Position numbers and translations under genes: made by a program. A DNA stretch of 39,287 nt, from contig URPS01000019.1 in NCBI GenBank assembly GCA_900549855.1, positions 1 through 39,287 on the forward strand, in the 5' to 3' direction. The stretch comes from an uncultured bacterium. GTDB lineage: Bacteria; Cyanobacteriota; Vampirovibrionia; Gastranaerophilales; Gastranaerophilaceae. Shown here one piece after another: positions 8,387 through 17,344 of this stretch; the stretch's first letter is position 1, and the number at the start of each line of letters is the position of its first letter. The notes under the pieces are model-generated. The model did not search any database. It saw only the letters and a list, made by a program, of their open reading frames with translations, and was not told where the DNA came from.

Positions 8387-9388
8387 CTACATATCAGTAA
8401 CAATTATTTTTTTGTCAGATGTAATTTTATCAACATTTAATGTTGTATACAGAGTTTGGTTATAAATAAATTCATTTAAGAAATAACCATCCGTAGTGTC
8501 TGGCATATTATCTTCCTGAATTTCAAACAATTCATTGATTTTATCAATTAATAATGCAAGTTTTAATTCGTTGCACTTTACAATAACAACAGGTTTTTTA
8601 TCTAATGTTTTTGTTGCTTGCAAATTTAAAAATTTCTTTAGATTCAAAACTGTAATATAGTCACCTCTAAGATTCATTATGCCTTCAATAAAATCCGGTG
8701 TTCCGGGAACATGTGTAATAGAAGTGTCTTTGAGTACTTCTTTTACATAAGTTAATTCAATACAATAAGAGTCATCATTCAAGTTAAAAGAAATATACTT
8801 GTTTTTAGCGTGCAATTCGCCGGAAGCTAGTTTTAAATTGGATTTATTGGCAATTGCAAGCGTTCTTTTGCTCATAATATCTTTTGATATTTTGTCTTGC
8901 GGAAATAAAGCCGGAATGTCTACATTTTCCCACTTGTTATCGTGTTGTTTGAGCAAATTCTCAATTGCGTATATGTTTATTATAAAAACAGTTTCTTGAT
9001 TAAGCTTGTATAGCGCTTCAATAATAGTTTTGCTATCTGCATATGGAATTGCATCAACATTTGCTGCATCAAATGCAAGAATACCGAGAACTTTGTCTGT
9101 AATGATACCAAAAATTACTTCATCTGTTTTTATAATAATCAGTTCATTATTGGTGCTGTATGGCTGAACTTCCATGTTCAAATAAAATCTGATATCAACA
9201 ACATTGATTACGAAGTTGTTATATTTAAGCAATCCAACTATATTATTAGGCAACTTTTGTGGATAATCCAACTGTGGAAGTTTCATAATTTCCAGAACAT
9301 TATCAGAATTAATGGCATACTTGTTGCCGCCAATGCTAAAATACAGGTGAGTATTCTTTTTTTGTTCTATATAGTTATTGCTGTTCAT
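8387..9388 (-). CDS. Double CheW-domain coupling protein
   Basis: Adaptor that should link the chemoreceptor to the CheA kinase. Two CheW-like domains are visible: about residues 12-150 (YFSIGGNKYAINSDNVLEI, IVGLLKYNNFVINVVDI) and 190-325 (YISFNLNDDSYCIEL, GIMNLRGDYITVLNLKKFL). The second keeps the family's hallmark NLRG, while the first lacks it and may have diverged to a structural role. Its start overlaps the end of the cyclase gene by 14 bases, so translation is coupled. CheW proteins with two domains are uncommon but known. It has no membrane segment. Confidence 0.9.
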   Translation of the reverse strand: MNSNNYIEQKKNTHLYFSIGGNKYAINSDNVLEIMKLPQLDYPQKLPNNIVGLLKYNNFVINVVDIRFYLNMEVQPYSTNNELIIIKTDEVIFGIITDKVLGILAFDAANVDAIPYADSKTIIEALYKLNQETVFIINIYAIENLLKQHDNKWENVDIPALFPQDKISKDIMSKRTLAIANKSNLKLASGELHAKNKYISFNLNDDSYCIELTYVKEVLKDTSITHVPGTPDFIEGIMNLRGDYITVLNLKKFLNLQATKTLDKKPVVIVKCNELKLALLIDKINELFEIQEDNMPDTTDGYFLNEFIYNQTLYTTLNVDKITSDKKIIVTDM

Positions 9389-10829
9389 GTAATATTACCC
9401 TGTTTCTTCCGGACTCTTTTGCTTTGTATAACGCTTCGTCGGCAGACTTGAGAATTTCTGCCGGTGAGTTCAAATTTTGATAGTTCATTGTAAGACCGAT
9501 ACTTGCCGTAACTTTAGCTTTGACTCCGTTGTATTCAAAATTATATTCTTCAATCGAACGTCTTAATCGTTGAACCGGAATAATTGCGCCTTCAATATTA
9601 GTTTCCGGCATAATCATAATGAGTTCTTCACCACCATAACGGTACAAAAGGTCTGTTTTTCTGAATGCCGCCTTCATCAAATCTGCAACAGTTTTTAAGA
9701 CATAATCACCGTATTGATGTCCGTAAGTATCATTAACTTTTTTGAAAAAGTCAATATCAAGAATCGCTAAACTAAAGTCAGACGGATGCCGCTTTGTACG
9801 GTTGAATTCTTGTTCTAAACCGATTTCAAACTGACGACGATTGTATAATCCTGTTAAACCGTCCAATACAGACATGAATTCTTTTTCTGTATATTGATAT
9901 TTCATTTTGAAAATCGCAAGAAGTTCGCTAATCATAATATCGAAATATCTGAAAGAAGCATAATCAATATCTTGCCTTGTATAAAAACAAATTCCGCCAA
10001 TTAGTTTTCTATCAAATACAAGAGGAATAATGATTTTTGAGTTTAAATCCGTAAACTTGTAATCAAGTTCTTTACCAAGAAGCATTCTTACAACTTCAAA
10101 TTTGTTGTCTTTAATGGGCTTCTGTTCTTCCATTTTTCTGAAAAAGTCATACTGAATATCAGATAGTAAACTTTTTTGCAGATTTCTGCCAAGAGTATCA
10201 ATATATAATATATTTTCTGCAAAATCATCCGGAGATGCGAAATATATACCTGCAACACTATATTCTACAAAAGAGCTCATCAGGTTAAATAGTTTTTCTA
10301 CAAGAATTCTTTCGTAATTTAAAAAGTCACTTAAGTTACGAAATTCATTGGCGAAAACTGATTTTAAAAGCAGGTCATTCAATATTGAATTAAGTCTTGT
10401 CTGGGCAGAATCAGGAGTTGCTTTTGTAGCTAAAGCAAGCTTGTATTCTTCACTTACGGGATAACGTCTTAGTGTAGCATTAATATTGCGCACTAATTCT
10501 TTTATATCAATTGATTTAGACAAAAACAACTGAGCACCGGCTTTTTTACCCCAGAAACTGTCGATTTTTTTATCTAGAATGGTGAGTAATATTACAGGAA
10601 TTTTTTTAACTTCGTCAACATTTTTAATCATTCTGCATAGCTGATATCCGTCAATTACCGGCATCATAATGTCTGAAACGACAATATCTGGAATGCATTC
10701 AAAAATCTTTTTGTATGCTTCTGCACCATTAGTAGCGGTTTCAACTTCAAAACCGTTCTCTACAAGCCCATCTCTCAAAAACTTTAACTGGGTATCACTA
10801 TCTTCTACCAATAAAATCTTCGCTGTCAT
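9375..10829 (-). CDS. Response-regulator diguanylate cyclase (REC-GAF-like-GGDEF)
   Basis: Predicted output protein that makes cyclic di-GMP when phosphorylated. The receiver domain (about 1-120) has the acidic pair ED at 9-10 and phospho-acceptor Asp53 in VSDIMMP. A GAF-like middle (about 140-320) follows, then a GGDEF domain with an intact active site, GGEEL at 399-403. RKTD, an RxxD inhibitory site, sits five residues before it, so feedback inhibition by the product is likely. Length is 484. It begins 84 bases from the divergent receptor gene and overlaps cheW, which places it in the same pathway, much as WspR is the output of the Wsp system. It is PleD/WspR-like in order, but with an added middle domain. 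Confidence 0.9.
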   Translation of the reverse strand: MTAKILLVEDSDTQLKFLRDGLVENGFEVETATNGAEAYKKIFECIPDIVVSDIMMPVIDGYQLCRMIKNVDEVKKIPVILLTILDKKIDSFWGKKAGAQLFLSKSIDIKELVRNINATLRRYPVSEEYKLALATKATPDSAQTRLNSILNDLLLKSVFANEFRNLSDFLNYERILVEKLFNLMSSFVEYSVAGIYFASPDDFAENILYIDTLGRNLQKSLLSDIQYDFFRKMEEQKPIKDNKFEVVRMLLGKELDYKFTDLNSKIIIPLVFDRKLIGGICFYTRQDIDYASFRYFDIMISELLAIFKMKYQYTEKEFMSVLDGLTGLYNRRQFEIGLEQEFNRTKRHPSDFSLAILDIDFFKKVNDTYGHQYGDYVLKTVADLMKAAFRKTDLLYRYGGEELIMIMPETNIEGAIIPVQRLRRSIEEYNFEYNGVKAKVTASIGLTMNYQNLNSPAEILKSADEALYKAKESGRNRVILHEQQ

Positions 10830-10913
10830 ATATTTATATTATTCCAATTTTTGCCATTTTAGTATAAAATGATTATATAATAAAATAGCTAAAAAAACTA
10901 TAGGAGAGAAGAA
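10830..10913. promoter_or_regulatory. Divergent promoter region of the chemosensory genes
   Basis: The 84 bases between the cyclase and receptor genes must hold both start sites. They are very AT-rich, with TATAAT-like strings (TATAATA near 10876 on plus; TATAAATATA-type on minus), but I cannot fix a single -35/-10 pair. The receptor gene starts with GTG after an AGGAGAG ribosome site. Confidence 0.5.
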
Positions 10914-11960
10914 GTGCGCAGTGAATTTAATTTCGGACTTAAACAAAAGTTCAATATAAAATGTATCATAGATTTAGTAGTATTTTTTACCATTTGTGTG
11001 GTGTTTATCTTTTTTGCAAGATTATGCAATCTTCAACCGTATGATACATTGGCCTTCTTGGCAGTAATTATTGTTCTGTTTGTAACGGTGCATGTTATTA
11101 CAAAACAGTGGCTTTTAAGAGCTTTGCGCCAGTCTGTAGTGTTTCAATCACAGTCTTTAGAAGAAACAACATCAGAATTTTTAGAATCAGTAAATGCTCA
11201 AAAACGTATTTTCGAAAGCATGGCAGGCAACGCAAAAACGGTATCTTCTCTTGTAGAAAAATTAAAAGCTTTGTCAGAAGATTGCTATTCAACTACTAAA
11301 AATGCAGAAAAACAAGTTAATCAATCAATAAATTTTTCTCAAAAAGAACACGAATCAATTTCTTCTAATGCAGACAAAATGCTAGTTTTAAGACAAAAAA
11401 TACAAATGATTGCAGAACTTATCTTGGAATTGTCTGAACATTCTCAACAAATCGGCAGCACTATCAGCGTAGTTGATGATATTGCGGAACAAACAAACAT
11501 GCTTGCGCTTAATGCCGCAGTAGAAGCTGCAAGAGCAGGTGAACATGGTAAAGGTTTTGCGGTTGTTGCAGGTGAAATCAGAAAATTAGCTGATGAATCC
11601 AAACAAGCAATTACAAAAATTTCTTCTCTTACCAGCAATATTCAATGTACGACAAATTCAACCGTAATGGCAACAGAAGAAGGTTCAAAAGAAATTGAAT
11701 CAGTAGTAAAGGATATTAATGTAGTTTCTTCTAATTCAGAAACATTATTAAACTTTATTACAGAAATTCTCGATTCTTTGGATGTTCTTAACCAAAATGC
11801 TAAAAAACAAAATGAAATCATCGAACGTTTGAATTCCATAGATGAAGAAAATTCTGCAATTGCAAAAACTTTGGAACAAACATGGCAAGCAAATTCAGAA
11901 AAAATTGCGAAATTGAATTCTCTTTCTAACGAAATGAAAAATTCTACAATGGACAATTAG
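10914..11960 (+). CDS. Methyl-accepting chemotaxis-like receptor without a sensor domain
   Basis: Membrane chemoreceptor that should control the CheA hybrid encoded next. Two membrane spans (about 19-36 and 45-63) are joined by a loop of only about eight residues, so there is no periplasmic ligand domain. No HAMP domain is obvious. The rest is coiled coil, and the signalling tip is typical: DIAEQTNMLALNAA then EAARAGEHGKGFAVVA (189-218). Length is 348. The start is GTG, chosen because AGGAGAGAAGAA lies just before it. It is 20 bases from the kinase gene. Input must come from membrane state or a partner, for which the lipoprotein and hub protein of the divergent operon are candidates (inference). 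Confidence 0.92.
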   Translation: MRSEFNFGLKQKFNIKCIIDLVVFFTICVVFIFFARLCNLQPYDTLAFLAVIIVLFVTVHVITKQWLLRALRQSVVFQSQSLEETTSEFLESVNAQKRIFESMAGNAKTVSSLVEKLKALSEDCYSTTKNAEKQVNQSINFSQKEHESISSNADKMLVLRQKIQMIAELILELSEHSQQIGSTISVVDDIAEQTNMLALNAAVEAARAGEHGKGFAVVAGEIRKLADESKQAITKISSLTSNIQCTTNSTVMATEEGSKEIESVVKDINVVSSNSETLLNFITEILDSLDVLNQNAKKQNEIIERLNSIDEENSAIAKTLEQTWQANSEKIAKLNSLSNEMKNSTMDN

Positions 11961-11980
11961 TTTAGAGGAAAGGTATTCAA

Positions 11981-14935
11981 GTGGATTTTCCTGAAAAAGA
12001 AAATAATAAAGAGCTTTTTTCAATCTTCCAGACAGAGTCGGAAGAAATCCTTGAGCGCCTTTTTAATAATTTTTTCTCATTGGAAGCAACTCCTGCAAAC
12101 AAAGAGCTTATCGCCAACACATATAGAGATTTGCACAGTATCAAGGGTGCAGTTAGAATGGTTGGTTTTAATAACATTCAGAGTATTTTTCATAAAATGG
12201 AAGATATTTTTGATGCAGTAAATAATGACAAGTTTACTCTTGATAAAGAAGTTCTTAATTTGATGTCACGCACATTGGAAGTTGCGGCTAAATATTTGCA
12301 GGAATCAATAAAAAATGAACGTGAAATTATTGACGATTCATATACTGCTACTGTGTCAAATTTGGAATATATTTTGGAAACAGAGATTAATGAACAGACT
12401 TTTAAAGAAAATAATGAAGTAATTTCTGAGCTTGCTAATATTGCAGAGGACTCAACTTTGGTTGGACATCAAGAAGAGATAAACACTGCGTTCAACGATT
12501 GTTTTGAGATTATTGACGGAATCGTACCGGAAGAAGAATCACAAGATATAGTTATCCTTAAAGAAGATGTCCAAAAAATATATGACTTCTTTAAGGATTC
12601 TAATTTGTACGAAGTTAAAACATCTTTGGAAAACATTCTTACGAAAATAGATTTTGTTATGAATGCAACCAATACACTTACAATTAGTGAAATTTTGGAA
12701 CTGCGTAATGAGTTGAGTTCTGCTGCAGCCAAGTTTACGACTTCTTGCATAGAAACAGAAGAGGGTGGAACAACATTCTTTGATATTGCAGAAAAAATCA
12801 ACATGCTTCAAGGTAGTAGTGTTTATGCAAAAGAAATTAAAGAAGATATTTTGCAGCTGAAAGAAAATACTGATAACCAGAATATTTTAGAATTGATTGC
12901 TATAATTGTTGATATTTTAGATTTTATTTCCGAAAATTCTGTTCAGCTTGAAGAACAAATGATGATGACGCTTAAAAGCGCTGTTGAGTATTGCGCTTCT
13001 CCAAATGAAAATCTTGACAGTGATTTGATTTTACAACAGTTGGAAATCATGAAACAGCTTTTGGAATTGAATTACAAAAAAGATTCTGGAGTTAGTGAAA
13101 TTAAAACGCTTTCAACCCAAACTGCTTCCACTGGAAAATCTGCAAGTTCGACAGAAATTAAAACTCTTCACGTTAATGCGCAAAAATTAGATACGCTTGT
13201 TAATCAGCTTGGTGAGTTGATTATTACAAAGATTAAGACAGAAAAAAATCTTGAAAAGATTGATTCTATTAAGAATGCAAATGAAATTTGTCAAAAAGAT
13301 TTGCTTAAAACTTCAAATTACTTGAGATATTATAATCGCAAATATTTGCAATCCGGTAATACTGACCAATATACAGGTGTTTTTGTAAAACAAGTATTCT
13401 CTTTGCTGCTGGACATTACGCAAAATGTATCAAGAACAATTTATGATTTGAATACACTTTATCGTGCTTCTAAAGAAGATGATATGAAAATGCGTTTAAT
13501 CATAGATGAGATGGAATCTATGGTTAAAAACATTCGTGTAATGCCTATTTCAACAGTGTTTAATTCTTTTTCCAGAATGGTTCGTGATATTGCAAATGAA
13601 AAAGGAAAAGATATTGATTTTGAAATAGAAGGTAAAGATACTTGCGCTGATAAAAAGATTATTGAAGAAATTAAAACCCCTTTGATACATATTTTGCGTA
13701 ATGCGATTGACCATGGTATCGAAACGAAAGAAGAAAGAATTGCTAACGGCAAGAGCCCTGTTGGTAGAATTCTTTTGTCTGCAAAGCAAGATGACAATAA
13801 AGTTATTATCGAAGTTTTGGATGACGGTCAAGGTTTTAACCTCCAGAAGATCAAAGATAGAGCTGTTTCTCGAGGATTTTTAACTCAAGAAGATGTTGAT
13901 AATATGACAGACGAAGCTATTATGAATATTATCTTCTGGCCTGGGTTCACTACGGGTGATTCTATTACAAGTATTTCAGGCAGAGGTATCGGACTTGATG
14001 TTGTTAAAACAAAAATCTCTCAACTTAACGGTAAAGTAAAAGTTATATCAGAATTCGGTAAAGGTAGCTGTGTACATATTGAAATCCCTGTTACACTTAC
14101 GACTTTGAGGGTATTTCTTGTACAAATTTCCGGTCAAACTTTTGCGATTCCTATCCAAGTTATTACAACTTTTGTACTTAAAAAACAAAATGAAATTAAG
14201 ACAAATAATGGCATGCGTACAATTATGTATAACAATGCAATAATTCCGCTTTACTATTTGTCAGATATTTTGGATTTAGAGCCGGCTCCAAGAGGCGAAA
14301 AAGAAACTATACTTATTGTAGAATCAGATGAAAAGACCATTGGTTTGGTTGTTGATAAACTTCTTGGTGATCAGGATATATTGCAGAAGAAGTTATCACC
14401 TCCACTTTATAAAGTTAAAAATATTTCCGGTATTACAAACCTTGCTTCCGGCGAATTGTGCTTGATTTTGAACATGCAAGATATTATGCACTTTGATTTT
14501 AATAAAGCTGTAACATCGGCAAATAATCAAAAACTTTTACCTGTGGATGTTCTTTCATATAAACGTATACTCGTTGTTGATGATTCAATCACCACAAGAA
14601 CGATGGTTAAGAATATCTTGCTAAATATCGGATATATGGTTGATGCCGTATTGGATGCCAGTGAAGCGCTTTCGAAATTGAGTACAAGTCATTATGATTT
14701 GATTATAACCGATTTAACTATGCCAAAAATTGATGGGTATGAGTTTATTGAACGCTTGCGTAATGATGAAATGTATGCAGATATTCCTATTATCGTAATG
14801 AGTTCTCTTGCTGAAAAATCGGCAAAATCACGCTTAGGCAAAATGAATGTTGATTACTATATTTCTAAAGATAACTTTGATCAGGATGAATTGGCAACGC
14901 AAGTCAAAAAGATTTTGACTAAGCATCATAGTTAG
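11981..14935 (+). CDS. cheA: CheA-type hybrid histidine kinase with C-terminal receiver
   Basis: Chemosensory histidine kinase of 984 residues. The order is an Hpt domain with phospho-His52 in LHSIKGAVRM, a long linker, a dimerisation helix region (about 390-500), and an ATPase domain with the N box HILRNAIDHGIE, the DDGQG box and the SGRGIGLDVV box. A CheW-like regulatory domain (about 705-840) and a receiver (about 862-984) with VVDDS and the acceptor Asp in ITDLTMP follow. The linker may hide degenerate Hpt repeats; I could not confirm any. The start is GTG after AGAGGAAAGG. The fused receiver may act as a phosphate sink, while the GGDEF regulator across the divergent promoter is the likely output. 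The layout is WspE-like. Confidence 0.93.
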   Translation: MDFPEKENNKELFSIFQTESEEILERLFNNFFSLEATPANKELIANTYRDLHSIKGAVRMVGFNNIQSIFHKMEDIFDAVNNDKFTLDKEVLNLMSRTLEVAAKYLQESIKNEREIIDDSYTATVSNLEYILETEINEQTFKENNEVISELANIAEDSTLVGHQEEINTAFNDCFEIIDGIVPEEESQDIVILKEDVQKIYDFFKDSNLYEVKTSLENILTKIDFVMNATNTLTISEILELRNELSSAAAKFTTSCIETEEGGTTFFDIAEKINMLQGSSVYAKEIKEDILQLKENTDNQNILELIAIIVDILDFISENSVQLEEQMMMTLKSAVEYCASPNENLDSDLILQQLEIMKQLLELNYKKDSGVSEIKTLSTQTASTGKSASSTEIKTLHVNAQKLDTLVNQLGELIITKIKTEKNLEKIDSIKNANEICQKDLLKTSNYLRYYNRKYLQSGNTDQYTGVFVKQVFSLLLDITQNVSRTIYDLNTLYRASKEDDMKMRLIIDEMESMVKNIRVMPISTVFNSFSRMVRDIANEKGKDIDFEIEGKDTCADKKIIEEIKTPLIHILRNAIDHGIETKEERIANGKSPVGRILLSAKQDDNKVIIEVLDDGQGFNLQKIKDRAVSRGFLTQEDVDNMTDEAIMNIIFWPGFTTGDSITSISGRGIGLDVVKTKISQLNGKVKVISEFGKGSCVHIEIPVTLTTLRVFLVQISGQTFAIPIQVITTFVLKKQNEIKTNNGMRTIMYNNAIIPLYYLSDILDLEPAPRGEKETILIVESDEKTIGLVVDKLLGDQDILQKKLSPPLYKVKNISGITNLASGELCLILNMQDIMHFDFNKAVTSANNQKLLPVDVLSYKRILVVDDSITTRTMVKNILLNIGYMVDAVLDASEALSKLSTSHYDLIITDLTMPKIDGYEFIERLRNDEMYADIPIIVMSSLAEKSAKSRLGKMNVDYYISKDNFDQDELATQVKKILTKHHS

Positions 14936-15034
14936 TTATCGTCCTAGTTAGGAAGACCGCTGTTGTGTGAACGTTAGTGAACTACGAATGCAGGAGTGAG
15001 AAGTGGATGGTTGTTTTAAAAGGTTAAAGCTTTT

Positions 15035-15058
15035 GTCAGCTTAGTAAAGCTGACTTAC
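15035..15058 (-). repeat. REP-like hairpin, GTCAGC family, copy 1
   Basis: GTCAGCTTAGTAAAGCTGAC is a near-perfect palindrome that on the minus strand is led by GTAA, close to the GTAG of related elements. The flanking TTAAAAGGTTAAAG is shared with the copy at 28664-28687 in opposite orientation, so the conserved unit is about 46 bases. Confidence 0.65.
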
Positions 15059-15084
15059 GCTACTACGAATGCGAGTGGATTTGG

Positions 15085-15330
15085 TAAGTTAAAAGCTGAA
15101 AATTAAAAGTTGTTTTAAAAACAGTTAGTAGTCACACTTACCATAATGACGTCATTACGAGGAACGTTAGTGACGAAGTAATCCAGAAGAATTATAGATT
15201 GCCACGAAAATTCTCAGAAATTTTTGCCAAACTATGAATCGGAAATCTCAATTTTCTCGCAATGACGACAAATCGATAGGTAGAACCACAGACTGTTTAA
15301 AACAACTTTCCATTTTCAATTTTTAACTTA
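15085..15330. mobile_element. MITE-like element, copy 2, with 35-bp terminal inverted repeats
   Basis: The two ends are 35-base inverted repeats (15085-15119 and 15296-15330) that match at 31 of 35 positions, starting TAAGTTAAAA and ending GTTGTTTTAAA. Inside lies CGTCATTACGAGGAACGTTA on the left and TTTTCTCGCAATGACGAC on the right, giving nested palindromes. There is no coding capacity. Related copies are at 164 and 28403. This is the structure of a non-autonomous element; no transposase is present in the window. Confidence 0.75.
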
Positions 15331-15339
15331 TAAAAGTTT

Positions 15340-15363
15340 GTAGGTCAAGGTATTGCCTGACAA
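15340..15363 (+). repeat. REP-like hairpin, GTCAGGCATTGCCTGAC family, copy 1
   Basis: GTAG is followed by GTCAAGGTATTGCCTGAC, an imperfect palindrome. Near-identical units occur at 24343 and 36528. The GTAG lead plus hairpin is what REP-associated tyrosine transposases (RAYTs) are known to recognise. Confidence 0.7.
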
Positions 15364-15559
15364 TAACTAAAATAACTAAAAACAGTTTATAAACACTTGT
15401 ATTATTTGTCCTAATCTGGTTCAGGACGACGTTAAATGTGCAGTTTTATGTAACAACAAACGTATGTTACATGTTTTGTAACATTTACTTGCATATGTCT
15501 TGAATGTTTTTATATTATAGGGTATATTTAGAATATTAATCCAATAATAAAGGTTTTTT

Positions 15560-16612
15560 ATGTCACAGAATAGTGCGCCACGACGTATTACGGTTGCAGA
15601 AATGTCACCGCACGTACACAGTTTTCTATCCGGCGAAAATAAAGTAAATAAGATATCCGGCTGGTTGATAAGTTGGATAGAGAAATCGCTTAGTACAAAA
15701 AGTATTAAGCCTTATGATTTGTTGCCATTAAAAGAAGACTTGGCATTTCATATTGGTGTGAGCAAAGGGACTATACAAAACGTTTTTAGAAACGTTGAGG
15801 ATTATGGTCTGGTTGAATCTAAACAGCGAATCGGAACTTATATCAAACCTTCAAGTGTTAATCATTCTATAGAGAAATTAACTTCCAAGCGTGAAATAGC
15901 TGTAGAAACGATTAAAGAATTTTTGGTTAATAATGGGTATAAAAGTGGTGATTATCTTCCAGCAACAAGAAAACTAGGAGATATTATCGGTATTTCTGCG
16001 GCAACAACACGTATGGCTATTAGCAGCTTGATTACAGATGGAATTATTAAAAAAGAGGGCAGTGCATTTATTGTTTGTAATGTAGATTTTGATATTGAAA
16101 AAGTTGAGCTTCAAACGCTTGTGGAGAAAATTGCGGCAAGCATTAAAAAATATGTTGAAGAAGAATGCAAAATTGGTGATAAACTGCTAGCTAATTTTGA
16201 TTTGGCAAAGAAGTTTGGAGTTAGTGTAAAAACTGTACATGATGCTATTAAACTTTTATCAAAAGATGGTATTTTATTTACCAGACGTGGACAGTATGGA
16301 ACGGTTGTGCTTGGTGGTTCTGCAAAAAATGAGTTGTATTTTTACGAACGTGTAGAACAGAAAATTAGACATTATATTGCTGATAATTGCGAAGTTGGAG
16401 TTAAATTACCGGCGATTACAGAGTTTGCGCAGATGTATCAAGTCAGTGCTAAAACGATTAAGAAAGCTCTGGATAATTTGGCTGATGAAGGATATATAAC
16501 ATTTGTCAGAGGGCGTTATGGCGGAACTTTTGTTATGGATATTCCACAAGTTAATGAGGCTTATAAGTGGCTAGCTTTGAATTCAAATTATATTTCCGGC
16601 ATGGAAAACTAG
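15560..16612 (+). CDS. Regulator with four tandem GntR-type winged-helix domains
   Basis: A 350-residue protein that appears to be almost all DNA-binding modules. Four GntR-like winged helices can be read one after another, at about 32-96, 112-173, 185-252 and 262-326. Each has the pattern of a helix, an LPxxxxLA-like turn, a VSxxTVxxAxxxLxxxGxI-like recognition helix and a wing ending in a Gly-rich strand (GTYI, AFIV, GTVVL, GTFVM). Usual GntR regulators have one such domain plus a ligand or aminotransferase domain; none is seen here. It may bind repeated sites or bridge DNA. It lies 76 bases before infC, same strand, but a promoter in the gap suggests separate transcription. Function unknown. 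Confidence 0.75.
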   Translation: MSQNSAPRRITVAEMSPHVHSFLSGENKVNKISGWLISWIEKSLSTKSIKPYDLLPLKEDLAFHIGVSKGTIQNVFRNVEDYGLVESKQRIGTYIKPSSVNHSIEKLTSKREIAVETIKEFLVNNGYKSGDYLPATRKLGDIIGISAATTRMAISSLITDGIIKKEGSAFIVCNVDFDIEKVELQTLVEKIAASIKKYVEEECKIGDKLLANFDLAKKFGVSVKTVHDAIKLLSKDGILFTRRGQYGTVVLGGSAKNELYFYERVEQKIRHYIADNCEVGVKLPAITEFAQMYQVSAKTIKKALDNLADEGYITFVRGRYGGTFVMDIPQVNEAYKWLALNSNYISGMEN

Positions 16613-16621
16613 TAAATACTT

Positions 16622-16643
16622 GAAAAATGGCATAAGCATGATA
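16622..16643 (+). promoter_or_regulatory. Possible infC promoter
   Basis: TTGAAA and TATTAT are spaced by 16 bases in the short gap before infC. The -10 is imperfect, but the position, about 45 bases before the start codon, fits. Confidence 0.45.
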
Positions 16644-16688
16644 TTATAAATATTGTAAAAAGATAATAAAATAAAAGGAGAACAAGTT

Positions 16689-17231
16689 ATCGCAAACGAA
16701 GAAAGAAGCCAAAACAAAGGCAAGGACAAACCTCTAATAAATGAAAGAATTAGAGCAAGAGAAGTTAGATTAATTGACGCAGAAGGTAATAATCACGGCG
16801 TTGTGCCTACATCACAAGCAATGAGAATGGCAGAAGAAGCAGATTTAGATTTGGTTGTTATTAGCCCTAATCAAGCCCCTCCTGTAGCAAAGATATTAAA
16901 TTACGGAAAATATAAGTACGAGTTGGAAAAGAAAGCTAAAGAAGCTAAGAAAAAACAACACGTAATTGATATAAAAGAAGTAAAAGTTCGCTATAAGATT
17001 GATACTCACGATTATGAAGTAAGATTGAAAAATATCAGAAAATTCATTTCTCAAGGCAACAAAGTTAAAATTGTTGTAATGTTAAGAGGTCGTGAAATGC
17101 AGCATTCTAGTTTAGCTGTAGAATTGGCAAACAGATTTATTGCAGATTTAGCTAATGACCCTGTTACAGTAGAAAAGAAACCGATGGTAGAAGGTCGAAA
17201 CGTAACAGCTTGGCTTGCTCCACAGAATTAG
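16689..17231 (+). CDS. infC: Translation initiation factor IF-3, apparent AUC start
   Basis: IF-3 binds the small ribosomal subunit, blocks early joining of the large subunit and checks the start codon. Reading from an ATC codon gives 180 residues, the normal length, with INERIRAREVRLID near the N-terminus, VVISPNQAPPVAKI and the C-terminal domain ending in TAWLAPQN. A strong AAGGAG lies exactly 8 bases before this ATC. The first ordinary start (GTG at 16803) would cut off 38 conserved residues. infC genes elsewhere use AUU (E. coli) or AUC (Myxococcus), which lets IF-3 limit its own translation, so the same control is likely. rpmI and rplT, which usually follow, are absent; a terminator closes the gene instead. 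Confidence 0.92.
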   Translation: MANEERSQNKGKDKPLINERIRAREVRLIDAEGNNHGVVPTSQAMRMAEEADLDLVVISPNQAPPVAKILNYGKYKYELEKKAKEAKKKQHVIDIKEVKVRYKIDTHDYEVRLKNIRKFISQGNKVKIVVMLRGREMQHSSLAVELANRFIADLANDPVTVEKKPMVEGRNVTAWLAPQN

Positions 17232-17242
17232 GATATAATATA

Positions 17243-17277
17243 TAGGAAGAGTCTTTGCTCTTCCTATTATTTTTTCT
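17243..17277 (+). terminator. Rho-independent terminator of infC
   Basis: TAGGAAGAG and CTCTTCCTA pair around a short TTTG-type loop and are followed by TTATTTTTTCT. It lies 12 bases after the infC stop codon and shows that no rpmI-rplT genes are co-transcribed. Confidence 0.85.
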
Positions 17278-17287
17278 AAAAAAAGAC

Positions 17288-17315
17288 TTGATTAATTATA
17301 TTTAGCAAGTACAAT
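17288..17315 (+). promoter_or_regulatory. Likely promoter of tRNA-Phe
   Basis: TTGATT and TACAAT are separated by 16 bases. Transcription starting about 7 bases later would run through the duplicated 5' tRNA piece before reaching the intact tRNA. Confidence 0.5.
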
Positions 17316-17344
17316 AGACTTACGGCTTTTAAGTTAGTCGAGTT

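Larger units (their letters stand above)
14936..15559. other. Gene-free region with MITE and REP elements
   Basis: About 620 bases with no supported gene. It contains a hairpin GTCAGCTTAGTAAAGCTGAC, a 245-base inverted-repeat element and a GTAG-led REP hairpin, each listed separately. The final 190 bases before the regulator gene have no clear repeat and should hold its promoter; an AAAGG lies shortly before that gene's ATG. Confidence 0.5.

Noticed and set aside
16803..17231. infC starting at GTG 16803
   Set aside because: It would remove the conserved IF-3 N-terminus and has no ribosome site; the ATC at 16689 has both.
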